The translations under genes and the position numbers were made by a program. Shown here piece after piece: positions 9,603 to 19,129 of a stretch of DNA of 64,000 nucleotides. Numbering within the stretch: the first letter of the stretch is position 1; every line of letters starts with the position of its first letter. The notes under the pieces were generated by a model that searched no databases, was not told the DNA's origin, and saw only the letters and a list, made by a program, of their open reading frames with translations. This DNA is from CAVTOO01 sp963736355 (GTDB lineage: Bacteria > Pseudomonadota > Alphaproteobacteria > Rhizobiales > Xanthobacteraceae). The stretch lies in NCBI GenBank assembly GCA_963736355.1, contig CAVTOO010000007.1, forward strand, positions 372,001 through 436,000. The letters are read 5' to 3'.

Positions 9603-10383
9603 AATCGCTAAGAAGCCGTGCGGTGAAATCTCCGCGGGACAATTGCTGGAGCGTGGGTCCGGGCTCGGCACCTTCAACTCCTCCAACCTGCGACACATGC
9701 GCGGCAAGCGCCTCTCGCTTTGCATTGAGCGCATCGCCAACATACGCACGCGTATCGAGTGCAAAAAAACTGCGAAGCCCGACCCCTGTTAAGAGCGTCT
9801 GCTTGAGCTTCATGCGCCAAAGGCCCGGGAGATCACCCCGCATGCGCATCCAAGGCCAATGGTACCAGTACCAAACTGGATACTCAAACAGCGTGGTTTT
9901 CAATCCGAGCGTGCGCACAGCAGCCCACACGGCTCTGTTGGCTGCGATATGATCCGATGGTGGTTCGTTGCGATGAGTGACGTAAATGCTTTGCGGCCGC
10001 CATTGGTCGAGCAGCGGAACGATCGACTGCTTGATCGCTTCGATATGATGGATCGCCGATCCATCAGGAAACCGCAGAAAGGTGACACACTCCGCCGATC
10101 CGCCAAGGCGACGGACGGCTTCCACGGCCTCGGCTTCGCGAATAGCACGCAACTTATCGCCAGCAACACGGTCGCCATGCGACGCGGCGCCGTCGGTCAC
10201 GAAAACGAACCGGACGCGGACACCCGAGGCGAGTTTCTTTGCAGCGACGCCGCCACAACCCAGCGTTTCGTCATCGGGATGGGGAGCGAAAATGACAGCC
10301 GAAGCGGCCCAGTCGGCTACGTCGAAGGGGGTAAACCTCCGGCGCATTAGGCCATCCAGCATCCTGCAAAAGGTATTTCTCAT
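9568..10383 (-). CDS. PIG-L family N-acetylsugar deacetylase
   Basis: A zinc-dependent deacetylase of the PIG-L/LmbE family. The metal-binding motif is FAPHPDDETLGCGG near residue 32 of the chosen start, followed by KLASGVRVRFVFVTDGAASHG. The second metal site pattern lies at YVTHRNEPPSDHIAANRAV (His-x-x-Asp-His). Proteins of this family remove acetyl groups from N-acetylglucosamine-type sugars, so this one may deacetylate a precursor or lipid-linked sugar in the EPS pathway. I chose ATG 10383; an upstream start at 10440 would add 19 residues rich in Arg and Gly with no family match. It is the first gene of a minus-strand group and diverges from the CDP-sugar genes at 10506. Confidence 0.86.
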   Translation of the reverse strand: MRNTFCRMLDGLMRRRFTPFDVADWAASAVIFAPHPDDETLGCGGVAAKKLASGVRVRFVFVTDGAASHGDRVAGDKLRAIREAEAVEAVRRLGGSAECVTFLRFPDGSAIHHIEAIKQSIVPLLDQWRPQSIYVTHRNEPPSDHIAANRAVWAAVRTLGLKTTLFEYPVWYWYHWPWMRMRGDLPGLWRMKLKQTLLTGVGLRSFFALDTRAYVGDALNAKREALAAHVSQVGGVEGAEPGPTLQQLSRGDFTARLLSDYETFARHETGI

Positions 10384-10505
10384 GGTTCCAGGACCGGTTT
10401 TATCCTCCCTTCGCCCGCGTCGTCCGGGGCATCGGGACATGCTAGTAAGTACCTACACATCTTGGGAAATATCTCGAAACAATCTTGGAAAGTAACGGGG
10501 CTGGT

Positions 10506-11274
10506 ATGAAGGTCGGCATCCTTGCGGGCGGTTTGGGCACGCGACTGGCGGAAGAGACGGAGATCCGTCCGAAACCGATGGTCGAGATCGGGGCCATGCC
10601 GATCCTGTGGCATATCATGATGCACTATCGCCTACGGTCATCACGACTTCGCCATCGCGCTCGGCTACAAGGGCGAGTACATCAAACGCTGGTTCAGCGA
10701 CTTTGCAACGCTGAACGGCAACATGACAGTGCACATCTCGCAAGCGGACAAGTGAAACGTCACGCATGCGCCCTGCCCGACTGGACCGTCGATCTCGTCG
10801 AGACCGGCCTGAATACGCTGACCGGCGGCCGCATCAAGCGCCTGATCGAGTGGATGGGGAATGAGACCTTCATGCTGACCTGGGGCGACGGGGTTTCGGA
10901 CGTCGATCTCGACAAGCTGCTCGCATTCCACGCTCGCACGGAAAGCTGGCCACGATGACCGCGGTGCGGCCACCCGCACGCTATGGCCATCTCGAGTTCG
11001 ACGGCGACAGCGTTCAGTCCTTCACCGAGAAGCCGCAGACGTCCGAAGGCTGGATCAACGGCGCGTTCTTCGTGCTCGAACCGGGCATCTGCGACTACAT
11101 CGACGGCGACGACGTCATGTTCGAGCACGCACCGATGGAGCGACTGGCGGCGACGGCCAGCTGATGGCTTACCGTCACGAGTCATTCTGGCAGTGCATGG
11201 ACACGCTGCGCGAGAAGCATCTCTTGCAGAAGCTGTGGGACAGCGGAAACGCGCCCTGGAAGAGTTGGAGCTGA
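10506..11274 (+). pseudogene. rfbF: Glucose-1-phosphate cytidylyltransferase (RfbF-like), broken by about four frame changes
   Basis: The nucleotidyltransferase start MKVGILAGGLGTRLAEET is clear, as are MVEIGAMPILWHIMMHY, HHDFAIALGYKGEYIKRWF, DWTVDLVETGLNTLTGGRI, MLTWGDGVSDVDL and the C-terminal MAYRHESFWQCMDTLREK, all in family order. They lie in different frames, switching near 10630, 10750, 10945 and 11155. The intact enzyme makes CDP-glucose from CTP and glucose-1-phosphate, the entry to CDP-linked deoxysugars. Protein identity is kept through every break, which favours indel errors over decay. The stop at 11274 is two bases before the next gene's ATG. A CDP-glucose 4,6-dehydratase was not found nearby. 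Confidence 0.85.
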
Positions 11275-11276
11275 CG

Positions 11277-12321
11277 ATGAAAGTACTTCTCACTGGAAAC
11301 CGCGGATATATCGGATCGGTGCTGACTCCGATGCTGCTGGAGCGCGACCACCAGGTCACAGGGCTCGACAGCGATCTGTTCCAGGACTGCACCTACGCGG
11401 GCCACCTGGCGGACACCCCGGAGATCAGAAAAGACATCCGCGACGTCACGATCGACGACGTGGCCGGCTTCGACGCCGTCATTCACCTGGCCGGGCTCTC
11501 GAACGATCCGCTGGGCGACTACCGGCCGTCATTGACCGACGACATCAATTTCAAGGCGTCGGTCACGCTGGCTCAGCTGGCCAAGCAGGCCGGCGTCCCG
11601 CGCTTCCTGTTTGCCTCGTCGTGCAGCACCTACGGTGCGTCGGCGAGGATTTCCTGACCGAGTCGGCCAGTTTTCACCCGGTCACGCCCTACGGGGTTTC
11701 GAAGGTGAACGTGGAGCTGGCGGTCGGCCCCCTCGCCGACGACAACTTCAGCCCGATCTTCCTGCGCGCCTCGACGGCCTACGGCCTGTCGCCGCGGATC
11801 CGCTTCGACCTCGTCGTCAACAACCTGACTGCCTGGGCCTTCACAACGGGCGAGGTTCATCTGAAGAGCGACGGCACACCCTGGCGACCGCTCGTGCATG
11901 TCGAGGATATCGCGCGAGCCTACATCGCCGTTGCTCGAGGCCGACCGCACGCCGTTCACAACCAGTCCTTCAACGTCGGACTGACGACGGAAAACTACAG
12001 CATCCGCGAAGTCGCCGAGATCGTGAAAGCCGTCGTCCCTAACAGCGAGATCGACTTCGCCGAAGGCGCGGCGCCGGACACGCGCTGCTACCGTGTGGAC
12101 TGCAACCTTATCGCACGGACGCTGCACGGCTTCAAGCCGCAGTGGACGGTGCGCCGCGGCGTCGAGCAGCTGTACGACAGCTTCCGCACCACGGCCTGAC
12201 GCTCGACGATTTCGAAGGCGAGCGGTTCAAGCGCATTGCCCACGTCACGAAGCTGGTACGAACCGGCGAAATCGACGGCGATCTTCGTCGCGTCGCCGCA
12301 AAAGGCGTCATCGCCGCATAA
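11277..12321 (+). pseudogene. NAD-dependent epimerase/dehydratase (SDR), broken by two frame changes
   Basis: An extended SDR sugar-nucleotide enzyme. The Rossmann motif is MKVLLTGNRGYIGSVL, followed by AVIHLAGLSNDPLGDY, FASSCSTYG and the catalytic TPYGVSKVNVE (Tyr-x3-Lys). Substrate-domain pieces include FLRASTAYGLSPRIRFDLVV and FNVGLTTENYSIREVAEIV. The frame changes near 11640 (within STYGASGED) and near 12195, where the C-terminus continues as LTLDDFEGERFKRIAHVTKL to a TAA at 12319-12321. Each shift fits one lost base. The gene is three bases after rfbF and just before a C-methyltransferase gene; such trios modify CDP-sugars, so this probably acts on a CDP- or other NDP-hexose. The exact reaction is not predictable from sequence. 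Confidence 0.82.
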
Positions 12322-12346
12322 AAGGCTCTTACTCGTGCAACATGCA

Positions 12347-13582
12347 ATGATGCCAAAACACTCTGCGTCGGCGCCGCTCCCTGCGGGCGTGCTCCGGAAC
12401 ACAGCTCAAGACCGTTCTCGACCTCGGCGACACGCCGCTGGCGGATCGTCTGCTGACGGACGCCGACCGGAATCAGCCCGAACACGTTTCCGCTGAAGTG
12501 GCATTCTGCACGGATTGCGGTCTGGTGCAGATCCTCGAGACGGTGGATCCGACGATGCTCTTCCGGCGACCTACCCGTACTACTCGTCGTTCTCCCCCTA
12601 CGTGCTCAAGCATTCACGCGAGAACGCGCTCGATCTGATCGAGAAGCGCGGCCTGAATGCAAATAGCCTCGTCGTCGAACTGGCCAGCAACGACGGCTAC
12701 CTGCTGAAGAACTACGTCGAGCAGGGAATGCCTGTGCTCGGCATCGATCCTGCTGAAGGCCCTGCGAGGCCGCCGAAACGGTCGGCGTGCCGACGCAGCG
12801 GCTTCTTCACGCAGGAGCTGGCGCAGCAGCTGCGCACCGAGGGCAAGCGGGCCGACGTCATCCACGGCAACAACGTGCTGGCCCACGTGCCGGACACCAA
12901 CGGCTTCGTGGCCGGCATCGCCGCGCTGCTGAAGGACAGCGGCGTCGCCGTCATCGAGGCGCCCTACATCCAGATGCTACTCGATCACTGCGAGTTCGAT
13001 ACGATCTATCACGAGCACCTTTGCTACTTCTCGGTCACGGCACTCGACAGGCTGCTGCGGCGTCACGGCCTGTTTCTGAACGAAGTCAAGGAACTCGAGA
13101 TTCACGGCGGGTCGCTGAGATACTACATCGAGCCTGTCGAGCGCGTTGGAGCCTCGGTCACCAACCTTCTCGCGCGCGAACGTGCCAACAAGATCGATAC
13201 GGTTGACTGCTATCAGGATTTTTCCGCGCGGGTTACCAGCCTGAAACGCGATCTCCGGCAGATGCTGGTGAAGCTGAAGAGCGAAGGCGCCTCCATTGCC
13301 GCCTATGGTGCTGCCGCGAAGGGCGCAACCCTGATCAACACGATCGGAATTGGGCCCGACCTCGTCGATTTCGTGGTCGACAGGAACGTCCACAAGCATG
13401 GAAAATACATGCCCGGACAACACCTGCCGATCAAGCCGGTCGAGGCGCTGCTTGAAGCCCAGCCGGATTATGTCCTGCTGCTCGCCTGGAATTTCGTCGA
13501 CGAAATCACGGAGCAGCAACAGGAGTATCGTGCGCGGGGCGGCAAGTTTATCATTCCGGTTCCAACGCCGCGAATTCTGTGA
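12347..13582 (+). pseudogene. NDP-sugar C-methyltransferase-like protein (TylCIII architecture), broken reading frame
   Basis: The order of parts is that of sugar C-methyltransferases: an N-terminal zinc-binding segment (CRACSGTQLKTVLDLGDTPLADRLL, later FCTDCGLVQI), a SAM-binding domain (NSLVVELASNDGYLLKNY, IHGNNVLAHVPD, IYHEHLCYFS) and a C-terminal Rossmann-like domain (SIAAYGAAAKGATLINTIG, PTPRIL end). Frame changes fall near 12381 (two lost bases), near 12558 and a compensated pair between about 12765 and 12805, where AETVGVPTQ-like sequence is read out of frame. The total span is a multiple of three. It follows the epimerase gene by 25 bases. C-methylation of a keto-sugar carbon is the likely role. 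Confidence 0.8.
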
Positions 13583-13625
13583 TGCGGATGCGCCATATCA
13601 TCGCTGGCATCAGAGGCGTGATCTA

Positions 13626-14781
13626 GTGCGCGCGGATTGCCCTGTCTGCGGTGGACGCAACCTGCTGCCTTCGGTGTCGTTCAAGTCGCTTCCGATCCTT
13701 TGCAACTCCCTTTTCCCCGACAGGCAGGCGGCGCAGGCGGCCGAGGTCGGTGACTTCAACGCGGAGTTTTGCGGCGCCTGTGGCCATTTTTTCAATGCAG
13801 CTTTCGATGAGGGCCGCATCGGCTATACGCAAACCTACGAGAACTCACTGCATTTCTCGGCGAGGTTCGTGCAGTTCTCGAACGAACTGGTTGATCGGCT
13901 CAGCCGCAGCTATGCGCTGTCCGGAAAAACGGTCGTCGATATCGGTTGCGGCAAAGGTGATTTCCTCAAGCGCCTGTGCGCCGTCTCCGGAGCGCGCGGG
14001 ATCGGCTTCGACAAGAGCTTCGAGGAAGACCGAGGCGAGACCCCCGAAAACCTGCAATTTATCAACGACTGGTTCAGCGACGCTTATCCCAACGTGCGGC
14101 CCGACTTTGTCTCCTGCCGCCATGTCCTCGAGCATATCAGCGAGCCGATCGCCTTTCTGCAGGCCCTCCTCGCACACCCGGGCATCTCGTCCGAGACCGT
14201 GATGTATTTCGAGGTTCCAAACGCGCTGTACACGTTGCGCGATCTGGGCATCTGGGATCTCATTTACGAGCATGTCTCCTATTTCACCCCGGAACTCGCT
14301 GCGTGCGGCTTTCGAGCTCGCCGGGTTCGACGTGCTCGCAATCGGAAGCTCGTTCGGTGAGCAGTATCTTTACATCGAAGCGAAGCCTGCGCGGCAGGCA
14401 CCCGTTCGCACAGCCGGGGCGGCAGCGACGCTCCGCTCGCTCGTCGACAATTTCGGCCGCGCCTATGACGAAAAGGTCGGTCGATGGAATGCGTTCCTTG
14501 CGGAGAATGATCCTGCCCACGTTGCGGTCTGGGGTGCCGGCTCGAAGGGCGTGACGTTCGTCAACGCGTTGCAAGCCGGGCCAAATATCGCGGCATTGGT
14601 CGACGTCAGCCCCTACAAGCAGGGCCGCTTCGCACCGCGGACGGGAACAGCGGTTCTGGCTCCCGAACAGTTAAAGGCGCTTTCGATCAGATCCCTGATC
14701 GTCATGAACCCGCTCTATCGCGACGAGATAAAGGCAGCTACTGAAGCCTTGGGCCTGACCCCCGCGATCCTGGTAGCTTGA
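13626..14781 (+). CDS. Class I SAM methyltransferase with N-terminal zinc motif (C-methyltransferase-like), frameshifted once
   Basis: Starts at GTG 13626 with the zinc knuckle CPVCGGRN and a second pair FCGACGHFF, then the SAM motif KTVVDIGCGKGDFLKRL, the family motif CRHVLEHISEPIAFL and YEHVSYFTPE. Near 14300 the frame moves by +1 and the match continues as AAFELAGFDVLAIGSSFGEQYLYIEAKP, VAVWGAGSKGVTFVNALQ and the end TPAILVA. One extra base explains this. It is paralogous to the genes at 12347-13582 and 16913-18157, which share the same three-part plan. It likely methylates a sugar nucleotide or a sugar residue of the polymer. Confidence 0.82.
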
Positions 14782-14791
14782 GCACAAAACA

Positions 14792-16889
14792 ATGACGGCG
14801 CCACGCCCGGACGGAAGCGACGAAGCTCCTCGCCCGAAAACCTTGGTGCGGGACGTTTTCTCGGATGACCGCAAGGCGGGAGCCGTCCTCGGTACGCCGT
14901 CGAGCAGTGGGATGGCCCGATTAGGCTGTGATAGCGAGCGGCAGATGGCGGTCGACCACGGGGCACTTCGGCTCCAGCCGCTCTCCGTGCCCGGCTGGGG
15001 CCGCCAGAGCATCGCCTATGGCCCCTTCCAGCGAACCAGCGGACTGATCCTCGCCGTCTCCATCATCAACGGCCACAACACGTCTGAAGGCGGCCCGATC
15101 CCGGAACACATTGTCGCAAGACTTTGGCGCTGGATGATCGGCCCCGGCGTCGATCCGCTCATCGTCAGGCTGATGGGATGGATCAAGGCGCCCAGAAAGC
15201 GGCTGACCCTTCGCAGGCTCCTGTGGTGGTCACGCATCAGAAAGAAAAATTACAAGGGCGCCCGCCTGGACGAAAACCTGGCAGTCGGGTTTTTCAAAAG
15301 CGCTGCTCCGACAAATCCGCTGACTGAAGGCAACGGATTTGTCGTACATGCGGCGCTGGGTGAGAACGGCGAACTATGGGCTCGCGTCGGCGATCGAACC
15401 GTGAGTGCCTTCCGCCAGCTTCACAATCTTCAAGTCTATTATTTTGTCGCGTTGCGCGAACGCGGCGCAATTTACTATGCAGCGACGACCGAGACCACAA
15501 AACGTCTTCCCGGCTTTCCGTCGATGCGGCCGATCGCGATCGATCCGTATAGTGCTGAGCAGACTTTGTTTGCCGGCGTACATCAAAGCGCTCTGGGCCA
15601 GATCGGCTTTCGCGTCGATACACGCGTCCAGGGCATTCACGTCGCGCACATACCGGATTTTGCTACCCCCTTCGCAACCGCTCACGCTGCAGCCGCGGCA
15701 CCTCTTCATAGTATCGCAACAGGCAGTTCGCAGATTGGCGGAGCCTGGCGAATATCCGCTTGGCCAGCCGATCGCCCGCCAGACGATCTTCGTGGTGTCA
15801 CGGCGACCCTGCATCCGCCCACCACATCCGGGCTTGTTCACGTTCTCATTCAAACCGCGGACAATCCTGACAGCTTCGGCCTGGTCTGGCGTAGTCGCGA
15901 CGCTCACAACTTCTGGCAACTGACGCTTTCCCAATCGCAGGCGACGCTTGCCTGCATCGAGGATGGGGTTGAGGCCGTCGTCGCGGTCGACTACAGAGAC
16001 GCGTCTTTCTCCGAACGCTTCTTACTCTCTGCAAATCCTGGATGGATACGGACAGTTTGGCTGCCATTTGAACAACGACCAGATATTTGGCGGGTGGCTA
16101 TCCGACGACAGGCTCGCGAACGAGACTGGTGTCGGCCTCTGGTCTCCCGGCGCGCACGGCGTCGAACTGCAGAATTTCGAGGCACATCCGTCGCACACAG
16201 CGGTGCCTGACACGTTCAAGTTCGATCCCGCGTGGTCGCGGCTCGGAACGCAAACGGAAATACTCGACGACTTTCACGGAACGGCGGGCGATATCACTCG
16301 CCGCCAGCCGGTGCAAGGTCGCGGCGAGTGGCAGAAGACGTTCGGCCACGGCACGATCGAGATCGGAACCGACGGAAGCAACGCACGAGTCAAAGCCAGC
16401 CTGGAAAGCCCTCATCTCGGCAGAACATTCTATACATTGCCGTGGCATGACCCCCGCTTTGCAGACCTTGAAGCGACGATCACTCCTCCGGGCGAGCAGC
16501 GGGGCGAGAAGCATGCCTGCAGATGCGGCGTTGTGTTTTGGCAAGACAGCAATAACTATCTTTTCTTCTCGGCCTGGCTCGATGACAGTTACAACGGCGC
16601 CTCGGTTTCGATATTCACGAAACGTCACGGTTTCGAAGAGCTTTACGATGCGATCTGGACAATGGTCTGGAAGGACATCGATTGGGGCAAGCCCTTTGAC
16701 CTCAGAGTCGCCTTCAACGGAAATAATTTCGTCGTTTTTGTAAACTCCCAGCCGGTCATGCAAAGAGCGTTGACCGACATATATCCGGATGACGCTTCGC
16801 TTCGTATCGAGCGCGTCGGCATTGCCGTCAACTGGGAATGGGGCAACGATACCGGATCGATCATCCACAAATTCACCGGCCGCCACTGA
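14792..16889 (+). CDS. Multi-jelly-roll (concanavalin/LamG-like) protein of unknown function, frameshifted once
   Basis: I do not recognise a named family. After about 140 residues of mixed sequence, three beta-sandwich-like units can be seen. The clearest is the last: a chain ending WHDPRFADLEATI, then VVFWQDSNNYLFFSAWLDD and FDLRVAFNGNNFVVFVNSQPVM, the pattern of laminin-G/concanavalin-like folds. The middle unit has the parallel FGLVWRSRDAHNFWQLTLS and CHLNNDQIFGGWLSDDRLANETGVGLWS. The frame changes once near 16020, by +1; both halves then give about 698 residues. No signal peptide is visible at the start. It lies ten bases after a methyltransferase gene, so it is in the EPS operon; carbohydrate binding is an inference. 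Confidence 0.62.
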
Positions 16890-16912
16890 CGAGGAATTGA
16901 CGTCCTGACGAA

Positions 16913-18157
16913 CTAAAGCGGCGTCAGCGCGACGATCTCGGGATACAGATCGAGCGTACTCAGACTCTTCGCGACCTCATCAACGTAAATCGGGTTCATC
17001 ACAATCACCATGTCCGGTGCCTGACCCACGAGCGCTGCCGGTGCGATCACGGGATGTCCGGTTCCGGGGATGAACTTGCCTTGCTTGTAGGGATTTATGT
17101 CGACAGCTGCCGCGACTTCCTGCTCGAGGCCCAATGTGGTCAGGAACGAAACGCCCTTCGATCCGCCTCCCCACAGCACGACACGCCGCCCGCTGCGCCA
17201 GGCTGACCGCACCTTCTCGCGCCAGTGGTCTTTTACAGCCTGCACACGCGCCGGAAATTGTTCGGCAAGCTCGTGCATTTCATCCAGATCGCGCTCCAGA
17301 TCCAGCCGCGCAGGCGCTATGCCCTCCACCGGGCTCGCATACTGAATAATGTACTGGTCGTCGTATGCGAGGGACAGATCCGTGACATCAAACCCCTCCT
17401 GCCGAAACAGCCGCGCATGTGTACCGGGGCTGAAATACGAGCAGTGCTCGTAGTAGATGTCCCAGAACGCGCCCTCCTGTAGCACGCGCTTCACATCCGG
17501 CGTTTCGAAAACAGTGACGACGTCCTTGCGCGCGCCACACATCAGGCGAATGGCCGCGATAAACTCGGACACGTTCGAAATATGCTCAAGTGTGTGACGG
17601 CACAGGATGGCGTCGGCGGTCAAACTCTCATAGGCAGGACCAAATGAATCGACGATGAATTGAATGCGGTCATCGCCGACGTTGCGACCGGCGTCCGGCC
17701 TGTAACCCGGATCAATTCCGGTCCCCGTGGCGTTCGCGAGTTCGCAAAGTTCGCGCAGGAACTCACCCTTGCCGCTGCCGATTTCCAGGATGTGCCTTCC
17801 TTCAAGCGCGCATTTCTGCGCGATCTCACGAGCCAGCTTCCGAGCAAAATTATTGAATGTTCCCGAAAAGTGCTGGGATTCCTCGAAATTAGTTGAATAG
17901 GCCATCGTCGTTTCATCGAAGACGCGATTGAAAACGAAGCCGCAGCCGCCGCAATACGCCAACTCCAGATCACGGCGCCGAAAGGTGCTCGCCTGCTCAA
18001 CCGAGTCCAGCAGGATGCAGCTGTGTACTGGAATGGAAGGCACGCCATAGATGGTGTGCCCCGCGGCCTTTCCGCAGCACGGACAATGCGTGCGCAGGCT
18101 TGTGGTTCCTGAAGCGCCCTCGGAGAGACCCAACGTTTTGCTGTCATTCGATGTCAC
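16913..18157 (-). CDS. Class I SAM methyltransferase with zinc-binding N-terminus (C-methyltransferase-like)
   Basis: An intact 414-residue member of the same family as the two broken genes on the other strand. It has the zinc pairs CPCCG (about 25-29) and YCGGCGFVFNRVFDE (about 68-82), the SAM motif HILEIGSGKGEFLRELCE (about 120), LCRHTLEHISNVSEFI, YYEHCSYFSPGTHARLF, and a C-terminal Rossmann-like part VVLWGGGSKGVSFLTTLG followed by VMNPIYVDEVAKSL. This plan is shared with TylCIII-type sugar C-methyltransferases and related enzymes. It is convergent with the jelly-roll gene (23-base gap) and is downstream of a family 2 glycosyltransferase gene. Confidence 0.85.
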   Translation of the reverse strand: MTSNDSKTLGLSEGASGTTSLRTHCPCCGKAAGHTIYGVPSIPVHSCILLDSVEQASTFRRRDLELAYCGGCGFVFNRVFDETTMAYSTNFEESQHFSGTFNNFARKLAREIAQKCALEGRHILEIGSGKGEFLRELCELANATGTGIDPGYRPDAGRNVGDDRIQFIVDSFGPAYESLTADAILCRHTLEHISNVSEFIAAIRLMCGARKDVVTVFETPDVKRVLQEGAFWDIYYEHCSYFSPGTHARLFRQEGFDVTDLSLAYDDQYIIQYASPVEGIAPARLDLERDLDEMHELAEQFPARVQAVKDHWREKVRSAWRSGRRVVLWGGGSKGVSFLTTLGLEQEVAAAVDINPYKQGKFIPGTGHPVIAPAALVGQAPDMVIVMNPIYVDEVAKSLSTLDLYPEIVALTPL

Positions 18158-18183
18158 GATGCATTCCTTACCAGGCGGTCCGT

Positions 18184-19113
18184 CTACTTTCGGAACATCT
18201 GCAGAGTAGACCAGCCCATTTTTCTTAGCTTCTGGTATTGCGTATCCGGAAGCACGCTGCCGCCCAGTTCCAGGAGATAACGGGATATCTGAACCGGGGT
18301 GAGAGCCCAGCTGGCGACCACACCGAGCGATTGGCGCGACGATGCAACGTCACGGTGTTTCCAGCCAATGCTGACAAGATGGCGCAACAGATGGCAGTGT
18401 TCCAGCGACCTGCCGCCCTTGACGCTCGCCGTGTGCCACAGGCGCCGCGCCTTCTTGTCGATATTGATCGAACGAGACGGATGCTCGCGGTTATAGAAAA
18501 CCGCCGCCGGCGCCAGCACGAACTTTCCAAGCAAGGCCGCTTCAGCCAACAAGGCGCGATCCGATCCGTAGTAAGGCTGATGCAAACCGGTGCTCCGGAG
18601 CGAGTCCGCCCGAAACATGCCAAAGACCTCGTAGCAAGTTCCTACTTCGCGAATAACCCTTCGAAACCGATGCGCTGCATTGGCGTCTTCGATGCCCTCG
18701 CTCATCGAGCCGATCAGCGGAATGATCCGCCCAAGCTGATCGATGCTTTCCGTTCTTCCGTAAACAAGAACCGCATCCGGCCTGTCGTCAAGAAGCCGCA
18801 CGCATTCGCCAATGTAGTTCGAGCTCAGCCGATCGTCAGCCGCACACCACTTGAAATACGTGCCGGAGGCCAGCCCAAAAGCCAGATTGAAATTGGGACC
18901 CGCACCGATGTTGCGTTCGTTCCGGAAATACTTGATCCGCGAGTCCTTGCTTGCGAACTCTTGGCAAATTCCGGCGGTTGAATTGGTTGAATCGTTATCC
19001 GTGATGATCAATTCGAAATCACTGTAATCCTGCGCAAGGATCGACGTGATGGCTTCCGCGATGAATTTTTCGCCGTTGTAGACGGGAAGCGCCAGCGATA
19101 CACGGGGTGTCAT
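18184..19113 (-). CDS. Family 2 glycosyltransferase (GT-A)
   Basis: A cytoplasmic GT-A glycosyltransferase. The start MTPRVSLALPVYNGEKFIAEAI is the usual family 2 beginning, followed by FELIITDNDSTNSTAGICQEF, YFRNERNIGAGPNFN and the DxD-like KWCAADDRLSSNYI. I prefer ATG 19113, which has an AGGA-type ribosome site; the frame is open to GTG 19158, which would overlap the preceding gene. About 309 residues. It follows the family 4 transferase gene at 19130 and probably adds one sugar of the repeat unit; the donor is unknown. Confidence 0.88.
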   Translation of the reverse strand: MTPRVSLALPVYNGEKFIAEAITSILAQDYSDFELIITDNDSTNSTAGICQEFASKDSRIKYFRNERNIGAGPNFNLAFGLASGTYFKWCAADDRLSSNYIGECVRLLDDRPDAVLVYGRTESIDQLGRIIPLIGSMSEGIEDANAAHRFRRVIREVGTCYEVFGMFRADSLRSTGLHQPYYGSDRALLAEAALLGKFVLAPAAVFYNREHPSRSINIDKKARRLWHTASVKGGRSLEHCHLLRHLVSIGWKHRDVASSRQSLGVVASWALTPVQISRYLLELGGSVLPDTQYQKLRKMGWSTLQMFRK

Positions 19114-19129
19114 GTCCTGCCGATCCTGC

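Noticed and set aside
10506..14781. Programmed frameshifting as the explanation for the broken EPS genes
   Set aside because: The breaks are at many unrelated positions with no slippery sequence or downstream structure in common, and occur in unrelated genes too.
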